NCBI RefSeq assembly: GCF_024622505.1
Contig: NZ_JANKAS010000001.1
Span: 62,001-126,000 of the forward strand
Direction: 5' to 3'
DNA length: 64,000 nt
Source: Irregularibacter muris
GTDB taxonomy: Bacteria; Bacillota; Clostridia; Eubacteriales; Garciellaceae
This document shows positions 18,032 through 26,352 of the stretch, piece by piece. The notes under the pieces are model-generated. The model saw nothing but the letters and a program-made list of their open reading frames with translations, searched no databases and was not told the origin of the DNA. Every line of letters begins with the position of its first letter. The stretch's first letter is position 1. A program made the translations under genes and the position numbers.

Positions 18032-18062
18032 TTGCATATTACGTAACGTAATGGTTTACAAT
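18032..18062 (+). promoter_or_regulatory. MerR-type promoter with 19-bp spacer and dyad
   Basis: A -35 TTGCAT (18032-18037) and -10 TACAAT (18057-18062) are separated by 19 bp. The spacer carries the dyad ATTACGTAACGTAAT (18038-18052), symmetric about its central A. A long spacer filled by a dyad is the hallmark of promoters that MerR proteins switch on by twisting DNA. The start codon lies only about 7 nt after the expected transcription start. Confidence 0.75.
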
Positions 18063-18075
18063 TTTATTTGAGGTG

Positions 18076-18852
18076 ATGAACATTAAGGAATATTCCATAG
18101 GGGATCTGGTAAATGCGACAGGGATTACAGTAAGAACTCTACAGCATTATGATAATATAGGTCTTCTTCCCGCATCAGAGAGAGATGAAAACGGTAGAAG
18201 ATATTATACAGAAGGGGATATCATGAAGCTGGAGCAGATAATTTTCTATAAAAGTCTAGGTTTCACCCTTAAGGAGATACAGCAAAGGCTGGTAAATGAA
18301 ACAGAGCTGAAGAAAATGGATGAGCTATTAGACTATCAGGAAACAACTCTATATACCCAAATAGAAGCAAGGTATACAAGTTTGTCAGCGATAGAGGCCT
18401 TCAGGGATATAATTGCATTAGGCAAGATACCTCCATGGAGCTTTTTAGCGAGTTTTATTAGCAAGCTAAATGATTCTGATTTTCTTAGCTGGGGAGGCTC
18501 TTATTTTTCTGAGGAAGAGATGAGAAAATTTGAAGAACATTTTAATGGATTAGAGGATGCTTTGGCATTTTATCATACATGGAAAAGCCTATCTATAAAA
18601 GCTGCAATTTATAATGAATCTGAAATATCATCTGATGAGGAGATAGCTCAGGAGCTGGCAAAGCAATGGCTGCAAATGGTGGAATACGCCACAGGTGGGG
18701 ATGAAGAACTTAGGCAAATATATATTAAAGTGGATGGTAGCAGAGAGGTTTGGCCGGATGAATCAAGAAGGTTGATGGATGCTGCAGATGGATACATTAG
18801 CGATTGTGTTAGGCTATATTGTGTAGAAAACAATTTAGGGCTCCCTTGGTAG
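18076..18852 (+). CDS. MerR family regulator with TipA-like ligand-binding region
   Basis: Residues 1-75 are a MerR winged helix (YSIGDLVNATGITVRTLQHYDNIGLLPAS). A coiled-coil linker leads to a C-terminal helical region (about 120-258) of the size and type of TipAS-like antibiotic-recognition domains, though similarity is only general. It likely autoactivates from the 19-bp-spaced promoter directly upstream and so drives the downstream alpha/beta hydrolase, which starts 32 bp after its stop. The ATG at 18076 is preferred over GTG at 18073. Either way the leader is very short and a normal ribosome site is missing; GAGGTG abuts the start. Confidence 0.85.
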   Translation: MNIKEYSIGDLVNATGITVRTLQHYDNIGLLPASERDENGRRYYTEGDIMKLEQIIFYKSLGFTLKEIQQRLVNETELKKMDELLDYQETTLYTQIEARYTSLSAIEAFRDIIALGKIPPWSFLASFISKLNDSDFLSWGGSYFSEEEMRKFEEHFNGLEDALAFYHTWKSLSIKAAIYNESEISSDEEIAQELAKQWLQMVEYATGGDEELRQIYIKVDGSREVWPDESRRLMDAADGYISDCVRLYCVENNLGLPW

Positions 18853-18884
18853 AACTATGGGACGTAAAGAAGGAGATGTCATAA

Positions 18885-19793
18885 ATGAACATAATTAAAA
18901 GAGAGACCCCAAAATTAGGGAAATTTATCTCTGAGGAGGGAAGGGAGGATTTTATTCTTGCTTATAATGAGGCAATGGCAATATTGCCACCCCCACAGAA
19001 AAGATTTGACATAAAAACTAAATATGGAAGTGTGAGGGTGTATTACTTTGTAACAGTAGAAAATAAGAATGAGGAGCCTATTATGCTTCTGAATGGCAGG
19101 TCTGCTTCGACACCAATGTGGGAATCTAATCTAGAAGGTTTAATGGTAGAAAGGCCGATTTATTCGATTGACCTTCTAGGTGAGCCTGGTATGAGCATTC
19201 AGCAACAACCTATAATTGACAGTCGTGATCAGGCAGAATGGCTTAGAGAAGTTATAGCAAAACTGGATTTACAAAGAGTTCATTTAGTAGGTGTTTCTAT
19301 AGGTGGATGGATGGCAATGAACCTAGTACGCTTTTATCCAGAAAGGATTGCATCCATTAGTTTATTGGAACCATTTCAAGTATTTGCCCCTATGTCCTTA
19401 AAGCTAATTGCAATGTCTATTCCTTTTACTATCCCAGTGATACCTAAGGTCATAAGAGAGAAAATGTTGAGTGTTATTTCTGGAGGTGCCGAGGCGGATG
19501 ATAGCGTACCAGTGGCTAAATTAATAGAATCGGGTATGAGGAATTATAAAGTAAAGCTTCCTTATCCTCAGAGTTTTAGCATAGAAGAGCTGCAAGCTAT
19601 AGAGCTACCAATTCTAGCTTTAATGGGTGAAAAAAGCACAGTGCATAATTCCAAGAAGGCAGTAGAAAACGGTAAGAACTATGTGAAAAATATCGAAATA
19701 GAGAGCTGGGAAAATGCCTCACATGCAATAAATGGTGAATTTAGTTCTGAGGTAAATGCTAGGATATTAGAATTTGTTAAAAATCACTCGTAA
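18885..19793 (+). CDS. Alpha/beta hydrolase (paralogue of the one at 14.2 kb)
   Basis: An alpha/beta hydrolase of 302 aa with nucleophile Ser138 in GVSIGGWM and His in ASHAI near the C-terminus. The usual HG of the oxyanion loop is LNG (about 69-71), so Asn replaces His, a small deviation. SIDLLGEPG and SIGGWM link it to the hydrolase at 14221. Strong AAGGAG ribosome site. It forms an operon with the MerR regulator and possibly the DUF4180 gene 178 bp further on. The substrate is unknown. Confidence 0.85.
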   Translation: MNIIKRETPKLGKFISEEGREDFILAYNEAMAILPPPQKRFDIKTKYGSVRVYYFVTVENKNEEPIMLLNGRSASTPMWESNLEGLMVERPIYSIDLLGEPGMSIQQQPIIDSRDQAEWLREVIAKLDLQRVHLVGVSIGGWMAMNLVRFYPERIASISLLEPFQVFAPMSLKLIAMSIPFTIPVIPKVIREKMLSVISGGAEADDSVPVAKLIESGMRNYKVKLPYPQSFSIEELQAIELPILALMGEKSTVHNSKKAVENGKNYVKNIEIESWENASHAINGEFSSEVNARILEFVKNHS

Positions 19794-19971
19794 TAAATTT
19801 GAATCAACTGACATGACAAAGTGAAAATAAAAAATAATTATTGAAAAATTTTATCATTATAGTTGTTGAAAGATTTAATAATAGATTGATAGATTAGCAG
19901 ATGATTTATATAATCAATAGATATTGATATTATTATATGCAATAAAGAATTTATCGATGTGGGGGATTAGT

Positions 19972-20337
19972 GTGCAAATAAGTGTTATAAAAGAGAATAA
20001 TATTGAAATTGCAATTGTAAATAGTGAAGATATACTTATAACAGATGTGCAATCAGCACTGGATTTTTTTGCTACAGTAGATTATGAAACAGGATGTAGT
20101 CGTATGATTATAAATAAAGCAGCAATATGTGAAGAGTTCTTTGATCTAAGCACCAAGGTAGCAGGAGAGATATTACAAAAATTTATAAATTATCGAAAGA
20201 AAATAGCTATCATAGGAGATTTTTCTATATATACAAGCAAGAGTTTGAAAGATTTTATTTATGAATGTAATAAAGGAAAAGATATATTCTTTTTATCAAA
20301 TGAAAAACAAGCTATTGAAAAACTAAGTATGGATTAG
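19972..20337 (+). CDS. DUF4180 protein (free-standing)
   Basis: A small protein of 121 aa belonging to DUF4180, with TKVAGEILQKFINY at about 61-74. This is the same domain that is fused to the PadR regulator at 15081. The frame is open further upstream, but the GTG at 19972 has GGGGG 6 nt away and gives an N-terminus that aligns with the fused domain (QISVIKENNIE against YQIRKIENKKY). No catalytic motif is evident. The function is unknown. The context is next to a ligand-sensing regulator and a hydrolase, as in the fused version. Confidence 0.8.
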   Translation: MQISVIKENNIEIAIVNSEDILITDVQSALDFFATVDYETGCSRMIINKAAICEEFFDLSTKVAGEILQKFINYRKKIAIIGDFSIYTSKSLKDFIYECNKGKDIFFLSNEKQAIEKLSMD

Positions 20338-20429
20338 TTGTTCTTTCAATAATAAATAATATTTCTATATTGTGGTCTAAGTATTATTTATAATCAAATG
20401 GATAAATAGAATTTGAACGGAGGGATTAT

Positions 20430-20924
20430 ATGGTAAACAAAACTGATGCCATTGAGATAATAACATATGCTGAAGAAAATGAAATTAACATTTGGATAGA
20501 TGGAGGTTGGGGGGTAGATGCTCTATTAGAAGAAGAAACAAGAGCACACAACGATATTGATTTATTTGTGGAAGAAAGTAATAGTAAAAAGTTTATTGAA
20601 ACGTTAAAAGAAAAAGGCTTTACTGAAGTTAGAGAAGCATATACCACCAAATCTCACACGGTTTGGAAGGATGCTAAAGTAAGGATAATTGATCTTCATA
20701 TATTTAAATTCAATGAACAAGGATATATTGTTTTTGAAGGAGAAGCATATCATCCAGAAGTGTTTAGTGGCATTGGGAAAATAGGCGATAAAATGGTAAG
20801 GTGTATTGATGCTGAAAATCAAGTATTATTTCACTTGGGCTATGAGCATGATGAAAATGATGTTCATGATGTAAAACTATTGTGTGAGAGATTTAATATT
20901 CCTGTTCCGAGTGAATACAAGTAG
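20430..20924 (+). CDS. Nucleotidyltransferase, lincosamide/aminoglycoside resistance type
   Basis: A protein of 164 aa with the nucleotidyltransferase signature GGWGVDALLEEETRAHNDID at about 25-44. The second Asp pair of the catalytic centre is in IDL. This arrangement is shared by Lnu-type lincosamide adenylyltransferases and ANT(2'')-like enzymes, which inactivate antibiotics by adding AMP. The length fits that group. It is not a close match to any variant I can name, so activity and substrate are inferred only. GGAGGG ribosome site. A DHFR-like gene follows 37 bp later. Confidence 0.75.
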   Translation: MVNKTDAIEIITYAEENEINIWIDGGWGVDALLEEETRAHNDIDLFVEESNSKKFIETLKEKGFTEVREAYTTKSHTVWKDAKVRIIDLHIFKFNEQGYIVFEGEAYHPEVFSGIGKIGDKMVRCIDAENQVLFHLGYEHDENDVHDVKLLCERFNIPVPSEYK

Positions 20925-20961
20925 CCAATAAATTCAAATTTATTAAAGGAGGATTAAAAAA

Positions 20962-21474
20962 ATGAGTGTATTTTTTTACGGTTGTATTACTATGGATGGT
21001 TATCTTGCTGACAAAAACCATAACCTGGACTGGCTTTATCAAACTGGTGCAATAGAAGAAACTGGTTATGAAAGCTTTTATAAAAGCATGGATATTACTA
21101 TAATGGGCAAAAGAACATTTAATGAAATTAAAAACATAGAGAATATCGACAGTCTTTATCCGACTACTAAAAATTATGTTTTTACACATGCTGAAAGCTT
21201 ATCAGTCAGGGAATTTATTCCTATAAATTGTGATGTTGTTGAATATGTAAAACAAATAGAAAAGGATAAAAACATTTGGATTATTGGAGGAAACACAATA
21301 TTAGCCCCTCTGTTAGATAATGACATGGTTGATAATATAATAATACAGATTGCCCCAGTGTTATTGGGGAATGGAATACCATTGTTTTCACAAAAAGAAG
21401 TATTGAAGCGATTTTACTTGAAAGAAGTAAAAAAATACGGGCAATTTGCAGAATTAATTTATAGTAAAATATAG
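20962..21474 (+). CDS. Dihydrofolate reductase / RibD C-terminal family protein
   Basis: A 170-residue protein of the RibD C-terminal/DHFR-like fold: CITMDGYLADKNHNLDWL near the N-terminus, MGKRTFNEI (about 51) and WIIGGNTIL (about 110), the NADPH-binding GG motif. Such proteins are often annotated as dihydrofolate reductase, but most are reductases of unknown substrate. It lacks clear hallmarks of FolA or drug-resistant Dfr enzymes, so I would not call it a trimethoprim-resistance gene. Strong AAAGGAGG ribosome site. It sits with the nucleotidyltransferase in the island. Confidence 0.75.
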   Translation: MSVFFYGCITMDGYLADKNHNLDWLYQTGAIEETGYESFYKSMDITIMGKRTFNEIKNIENIDSLYPTTKNYVFTHAESLSVREFIPINCDVVEYVKQIEKDKNIWIIGGNTILAPLLDNDMVDNIIIQIAPVLLGNGIPLFSQKEVLKRFYLKEVKKYGQFAELIYSKI

Positions 21475-21552
21475 TTAGCTTAGCTTTTCAAAAATTCTTG
21501 CCCTTAGCATAGTAGAATCATACAGATTCCAATTTGAACAGGAGGGATCATG

Positions 21553-21918
21553 ATGGAATTCAGCAAAGAAGAATTAGAAAAGGCAATATCCTTGCTATCT
21601 TCTACCATTATTAATTGCGAAAAAATGCAACTTAAGTTTTCAGAGGGAACATCTCAACATTCGCTCTTAAAAAACAGAATTAAAGCACTCTATATTTCAA
21701 AGGCTCTTCTGTCAGGGGATAAAACAATAAATTATGCAAGCAAAGATTTGAGGGAGGCACTACCTCCTATAGTTTCAATCATAAATAAAACCACAAAAGC
21801 TCAAAGTAAATATGAACAGGGGAGTTCACAATTCAATCGTTTTCAACACATAATTCAAGCTATGCTTATTTCAAAAACATTCATTGAGAGCCAAATAAAT
21901 ATCGATACAGAGTTATGA
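21553..21918 (+). CDS. Small protein made of two internal repeats, family unknown
   Basis: A protein of 121 aa made of two homologous halves. Half one (EELEKAISLLSSTIINCEK, KFSEGTSQ, RIKALYISKALL) aligns with half two (KDLREALPPIVSIINKTTK, KYEQGSSQ, IIQAMLISKTFI). Each half looks like a helical pair. No cysteines in a metal motif, no signal peptide and no known catalytic residues. A decayed copy of the second half lies at 16161-16306. The ATG at 21553 has GGAGG 7 nt upstream; an ATG 3 nt earlier is too close. It is the last gene before the conjugative-element block. I do not recognise the family. Confidence 0.75.
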   Translation: MEFSKEELEKAISLLSSTIINCEKMQLKFSEGTSQHSLLKNRIKALYISKALLSGDKTINYASKDLREALPPIVSIINKTTKAQSKYEQGSSQFNRFQHIIQAMLISKTFIESQINIDTEL

Positions 21919-22036
21919 TTAATTTTAATTTATCATAATAAAAATATGAGAATAACAACATAATGCATAACGCACTAAGACATAAAAATCTTGGTGCTTT
22001 TATTTTATATAAATCTAAAACTAAATATAGAAACTC

Positions 22037-22088
22037 GAAGAGGCGAAGTCTTCGGTCAACTTATGATCGATAGGCTTCGCCTCTTTTT
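22037..22088 (+). terminator. Terminator-like hairpin before the conjugative-element block
   Basis: AAGAGGCGAAG pairs with CTTCGCCTCTT across a roughly 30-nt loop, followed by six T. It separates the upstream modules from the ArdA block. Confidence 0.7.
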
Positions 22089-22125
22089 TATTTCAAAAAC
22101 TAATAGAAAGAAAGGACTGAGAACA

Positions 22126-22815
22126 ATGTCAAGATATTTTATGTATGGAACATCACTGGGAGGGATAGAGCAGCTGATGATGCTGGCACCTAATTTTACT
22201 CAAAGAAGAAGTGGAATAGTCATTAATAATCATTTTAATTATGAAGGAGGTATTAAGATTTGTAATGGTTGTGTAGAAAAGGTTAAAAGCAGAGGTAACC
22301 CTAATGATTGTTTTTGTTTCAAAGAAAAACTAGAGGCAGATGAAATTGAATATACAGATCTGATAGGAGATTGCTTTGGAAGTATAAAAAATTATTCCCT
22401 AAAAGATAGATTGAAATTACTCAGCAGCAAATTTACTGGCGAACTATTTCCAAATCATATCCATAAGGAAAGGTTTTATCATGTACACCATAAGCAAGAT
22501 ATTGAAGTATGGGAAAGGTCATCAAGCTACCTTGCAGTAATATTTCTTCTTACTGCTGATGAAGTACTATGGAATATCTCGGAGCATGCAATATGCTTTC
22601 ATGGATTTGATTTTTCACAGATACATCTTAGACAAATCAGTACAGATGGCTATGCCCTATACCAAACAGCAAAAACTATATCTACAGGAAAAGAATATAT
22701 AAGAATCAGCGAGATAGCAGATAAAGAACTTATTGATGATACTGCATTTAAGATAATAATCAATGCATCATTAATTGCAAAGTATGGTGCAGATGTATTT
22801 TCAATTAAAAAATAG
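22126..22815 (+). CDS. Conjugative-element-associated protein of unknown function
   Basis: A 229-residue soluble protein. The frame is open upstream, but GAAAGGA before the ATG at 22126 (MSRYFMYG) and the terminator hairpin just before it set the start. A Cys cluster (CNGC and DCFCF, about residues 45-65) could bind a metal. A His-rich run (HHKQ) follows near 125. I do not recognise a named domain. The gene is 14 bp from the ArdA-like gene, in a block that recurs as cargo of clostridial integrative conjugative elements, so it probably serves the transfer or establishment of such an element. Confidence 0.7.
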   Translation: MSRYFMYGTSLGGIEQLMMLAPNFTQRRSGIVINNHFNYEGGIKICNGCVEKVKSRGNPNDCFCFKEKLEADEIEYTDLIGDCFGSIKNYSLKDRLKLLSSKFTGELFPNHIHKERFYHVHHKQDIEVWERSSSYLAVIFLLTADEVLWNISEHAICFHGFDFSQIHLRQISTDGYALYQTAKTISTGKEYIRISEIADKELIDDTAFKIIINASLIAKYGADVFSIKK

Positions 22816-22829
22816 AATGGAGGAATGTG

Positions 22830-24503
22830 ATGTTAATTAGATTAAAAAGAATCGATAGAAAAGAAGATGAATCAATTATGTTTAATTTCCCTTATGAGGA
22901 AAATGAAATATCCAATGTATATAATCAACTGGAACTTGAAACTTCAACTGCTCCCAACTGTTATATTGAAGAAGTAGTCTATGATTCAGATATGAATGAA
23001 GTATTAAAAGGTAAAGAGTGCAATATCGATGAATTAAATTTCTTATTTAAGAGGATGGATAGTTTCGATACAAAGGAAAGAAAAGTATTTTATGCTTCTG
23101 CCTTTGCAGAAAATCCTAAAATAATTGCAGAATTAATTAATCTTAGCTTTAATGTACATTGCTATAGCCTTGTAAGTGACTTTAATAATCTAGAAGCCGT
23201 AGGAAAAGATTTATATCTATCAGAAAAGCAAGCAGTAGCAACTAGAGAATTAGATGAATTAGACGGTGGCTCCTTTGCTATGGAGGTAATAAAAAACAAT
23301 CCTAATTCTAAAATTACTCCTTATGGAGTCTTATATAAAAATAGCAATGAGCCTGAGCAAATATATAATGGCAAGCAGTTTCCACCATACCATTGGAAAG
23401 AGACTGTAGCAACAATACAGCTGACTGCAAAAGGTGCGAATGAATTTATCTATCTTCCTTGTTCTGATGTTGAAATTGAAAAGGCACTGATAAGATTAGA
23501 AACACCTTACTTACATGATTGTGAGGTTACGATTTTAGATGACAATTTTTCAAAAGAAGTATTAGATATTATTTCTGCTGATACAGTACCATTAATTAAG
23601 ATAGATACCTTAAATAAATTAGCAGGATATTATAAGGAAATATGTAACCATGATATAGAATATTTTGAAAAACTTATGGATCATGTTAAACCTCGAACTG
23701 TTGATGAAATCTTTGCACTAGCAGATTCTATGTATGAATTTGAAATATTTGATGGTATCGAAAGTGTAGAAAGTTATGGTAGATATATGATTTGTGACTC
23801 AGGACATTTTGAATATGATTCAAATCTTGAAAAATACATTGATTTTAAAAGATATGGACAGGAGAAAATGGCACATGAATTTGGAGCATTTTCAGAGAAG
23901 GGATATATCACTTACCATGGATACAATCAAAAGCTTGCCAATTTATTATTTGAAAGTCTTGGAATGGTATTTCCTGAACAAGAAGAATTGCAGAACTTAA
24001 AACTATATATGCCTCTCGAAATAACAACGTATGATATAGAAAATGAATATGGATATAAACAATATGCAAATGAACCACAGGAAATTTCAAATGCTGAAGT
24101 TACCCAATATCTAGATGTAATCATAATGGCAATAGAAGAAAACAATCTTCTGGAAGAAGAACAAAGAGGTCTGATGAGATATTATGATGACCATGACAGT
24201 GTGAATGCAAAAGTATCAAAGTATGTTTTTTCTGTTGAGCTTGTAGAAGGAGAACTAATGGGGGTGGCTATTCTTACTTTAAATGATGAATTGACTCCAA
24301 AGGAGCTTGAAAAGATTAATGAAAATGTAACTGGACAGGCTTCAGATGGCTGGGGAGAGGGTTTTGAGCAAAGGGAAATTAGTACCGATATGGGAGATAT
24401 TAATGTTAGCTTTTGGGACAGTGATAACTGGTTTATTAAGACAGCTGAGGAAATGGGTATAGAAGGTAATCAAAAAATGGGAGGTATGAAATTTGAACAA
24501 TAA
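22830..24503 (+). CDS. Large ArdA-like antirestriction protein
   Basis: A very acidic protein of 557 aa. The middle contains ArdA-type segments, and the C-terminal part (ASDGWGEGFEQREI, then FWDSDNWFI) matches DUF6329, a domain found at the end of conjugative-element ArdA proteins. ArdA proteins are elongated DNA mimics that bind type I restriction enzymes and protect incoming DNA during conjugation. The many Asp and Glu residues fit this. GGAGG lies 6 nt before the chosen ATG. The gene overlaps the next by 11 bp. Together with a second ArdA-like protein and a Dam methylase this is a defence-evasion set. Confidence 0.75.
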   Translation: MLIRLKRIDRKEDESIMFNFPYEENEISNVYNQLELETSTAPNCYIEEVVYDSDMNEVLKGKECNIDELNFLFKRMDSFDTKERKVFYASAFAENPKIIAELINLSFNVHCYSLVSDFNNLEAVGKDLYLSEKQAVATRELDELDGGSFAMEVIKNNPNSKITPYGVLYKNSNEPEQIYNGKQFPPYHWKETVATIQLTAKGANEFIYLPCSDVEIEKALIRLETPYLHDCEVTILDDNFSKEVLDIISADTVPLIKIDTLNKLAGYYKEICNHDIEYFEKLMDHVKPRTVDEIFALADSMYEFEIFDGIESVESYGRYMICDSGHFEYDSNLEKYIDFKRYGQEKMAHEFGAFSEKGYITYHGYNQKLANLLFESLGMVFPEQEELQNLKLYMPLEITTYDIENEYGYKQYANEPQEISNAEVTQYLDVIIMAIEENNLLEEEQRGLMRYYDDHDSVNAKVSKYVFSVELVEGELMGVAILTLNDELTPKELEKINENVTGQASDGWGEGFEQREISTDMGDINVSFWDSDNWFIKTAEEMGIEGNQKMGGMKFEQ

Positions 24504-24792
24504 TAGGAAACAAGTAGAAAGAATTAAGAACGGCTATCCTGTAGGCACACGAATTGAATTAATTTCAACCATGGATGATGTACAAGGCGTTGAAAAAGGT
24601 ACAAAGGGAACAGTGATAGGGGTAGATGACATTGGAACCATACACATGAAATGGGATAATGGCAGGGGTCTTGGTCTTATTCCTGGAGAAGATAATTTTA
24701 AAGTGTTATCTCGTCCGCAGGAAGAAGAGATTAAAGAGTCAGATGAGCCGTCAAAAGAGCAATCACAGGGTATGGGAGGAATGAGTTTATGA
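24493..24792 (+). CDS. DUF4314 protein
   Basis: A 99-residue protein of DUF4314, a small beta-barrel-like domain (PVGTRIELISTMDD, GTKGTVIGVDDIGTIHMKWDNG). It is common next to ArdA genes in conjugative elements of Clostridia. The acidic, Gln-rich tail is probably disordered. The TTG start overlaps the end of the previous gene, with GGGAGG 7 nt upstream, and the stop overlaps the next start by ATGA. This shows tight translational coupling of three genes. Its function is unknown. Confidence 0.85.
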   Translation: MNNNRKQVERIKNGYPVGTRIELISTMDDVQGVEKGTKGTVIGVDDIGTIHMKWDNGRGLGLIPGEDNFKVLSRPQEEEIKESDEPSKEQSQGMGGMSL

Positions 24793-25808
24793 AAAACTTA
24801 GAATATCTATGGAAAGATATAGAAGGAACAGAGAAAGAAAATGAATATCTAGCAAAGAGATTTGCTGAAATGTCAGTCAAAGAAAAATATATTCTAGAGG
24901 GTGCTGTTCAGATTGTGGAGGTCAATAATTCATCAGATTTGATAAATCTAACAGAGCAACTAAGTAATTTTGATTTTTATTATAAAACTACCGATAATAA
25001 AACTCTTGGAGAATATATTGCAAGGCATAAGGAATGTGCACCTGATGATATACTTCCCTTTATTAAAATAGATCAGCTTGGTAGCGAATATCATGAAGAT
25101 TTTAATGGAGTATTTACGGACAATGGATATGTATATCAGAGAAATACTCTCAAACAAATCTATGATGGCTCAAACTTAGATAAGATGACAGGGGGTGATT
25201 GGACCGTTAAAATTAAGGTAGGTAATAAAGATTATCCTGAAGGGGTATGGGTAAACTTGCCTGACTATGAATTTTCTAGTTTAGAACCTGATGAAATGGC
25301 AATAGCCTTAGATGCACTTGGTACAAATAAGTGGAGTAGATGTGCTTTATTAGATGCAAAGTGTGTATTCCCTAATATTAAAGAGCTGGCAGAACAATAT
25401 GACTCCATAGAAGAATTAATATCTGATGGTAATAACTTTGGATATGCCTGTGATGAGCAAGGACAAGGGATGGCTTTCTTTACAGAGCATTTAGAGTCAG
25501 CAATGGAGCTTGAAGGTTGTACTAGACTTGACTTTGCTCTTGATATTTCACAGAATCTAAACTGTTATGATTTTGCGCCAAAGGAAGATAAACTTGAAAG
25601 GTACGGCAGACTACTTGCAAGTAAGAATGGCATAGTAGAATCTGATACCATACTTGGAGATAATTTTGATTATACCTTATATGCAAAAACAGATATTGAC
25701 AATAGAGGGTTAGCGCCTTGTAAAAATGGTTTTATAAAATCAAACGGGGAACAGTTTCACTATGAATTCAGTAAAAAACTAGATAGTATGGGAATATCAA
25801 TGGAGTAG
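24789..25808 (+). CDS. ArdA-like antirestriction protein
   Basis: An acidic protein of 339 aa with an ArdA-type domain at about 128-250 (VKIKVGNKDYPEGVWVNLPD, IALDALGTNKWSRCALLDAK, CTRLDFALDISQNL). The N-terminal 120 residues are an extra region typical of the versions in Gram-positive conjugative elements. It probably blocks type I restriction by DNA mimicry. It is coupled to DUF4314 by ATGA overlap and followed by two terminators. Two ArdA-type proteins in one operon may target different restriction systems; that is inference. Confidence 0.8.
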   Translation: MKNLEYLWKDIEGTEKENEYLAKRFAEMSVKEKYILEGAVQIVEVNNSSDLINLTEQLSNFDFYYKTTDNKTLGEYIARHKECAPDDILPFIKIDQLGSEYHEDFNGVFTDNGYVYQRNTLKQIYDGSNLDKMTGGDWTVKIKVGNKDYPEGVWVNLPDYEFSSLEPDEMAIALDALGTNKWSRCALLDAKCVFPNIKELAEQYDSIEELISDGNNFGYACDEQGQGMAFFTEHLESAMELEGCTRLDFALDISQNLNCYDFAPKEDKLERYGRLLASKNGIVESDTILGDNFDYTLYAKTDIDNRGLAPCKNGFIKSNGEQFHYEFSKKLDSMGISME

Positions 25809-25854
25809 TAAATTTTCTTATTGATATATCCCATAACTTAATATTCTAAGGTAG

Positions 25855-25945
25855 CACGGACGATATCCGTGTTTTTTTAATATCTAAAAACAGATAAGGC
25901 CGATTGTTTGCTGTAAATTACAGCATAGCAGTCGGTCTTTTTTTG
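25855..25945 (+). terminator. Two consecutive intrinsic terminators
   Basis: First CACGG-acgatat-CCGTG followed by seven T (25855-25879). Then a larger hairpin from GGCCGATTG to CAGTCGGTC with GCTGTAA/TTACAGC inside, followed by seven T (25897-25945). A double stop after the ArdA operon. Confidence 0.85.
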
Positions 25946-26007
25946 TTGCCTAAAAACAATCATATCCACAGTGTTATGAAACATGGCATGAGAAAGGAGG
26001 CGAGGAG

Positions 26008-26346
26008 GTGGAACATGATTTTTTAATTTATATAAAAGAGTATCATACAGGAACCTCTAAGGCAGTACCCAGCGCATATCTGCAAAGTAGATTCTGTATC
26101 AGTTCAAGAACTGTCAGAAAATTAGTCAATCAATTAAGAAATGATGGCAATCCCATATGCAGTGGCGACAACGGATATTATTATGCTGCTGATAGAAAAG
26201 AACTACTTGCTAGTATAGGACAGATGACAAGTCGAATTAGAGAAATTGCAAAAGCAAAGAGAGGACTAGTCAAAGCTTTAGAGCAATTTCCAGATACAAA
26301 CGGACAATTAAGATTAGACCTTGATAAAGAGGTAAGAGAGAGGTGA
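26008..26346 (+). CDS. Small helix-turn-helix protein of the conjugative-element block
   Basis: A 112-residue protein. Residues 10-55 look like a winged helix (AYLQSRFCISSRTVRKLVNQLRNDG, then NGYYYA as the wing). A charged helical C-terminus follows. The GTG start follows AAAGGAGGCGAGGAG. It precedes the Dam methylase by only 18 bp and may control it or work with it. The specific family is unknown. Such a gene-plus-Dam pair is frequent in clostridial conjugative elements. Confidence 0.7.
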   Translation: MEHDFLIYIKEYHTGTSKAVPSAYLQSRFCISSRTVRKLVNQLRNDGNPICSGDNGYYYAADRKELLASIGQMTSRIREIAKAKRGLVKALEQFPDTNGQLRLDLDKEVRER

Positions 26347-26352
26347 TGAAGT

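Noticed and set aside
20962-21474. Trimethoprim-resistance dihydrofolate reductase
   Set aside because: The protein belongs to the wider RibD-C/DHFR-like group and lacks clear FolA/Dfr active-site features, so a resistance call is not supported.
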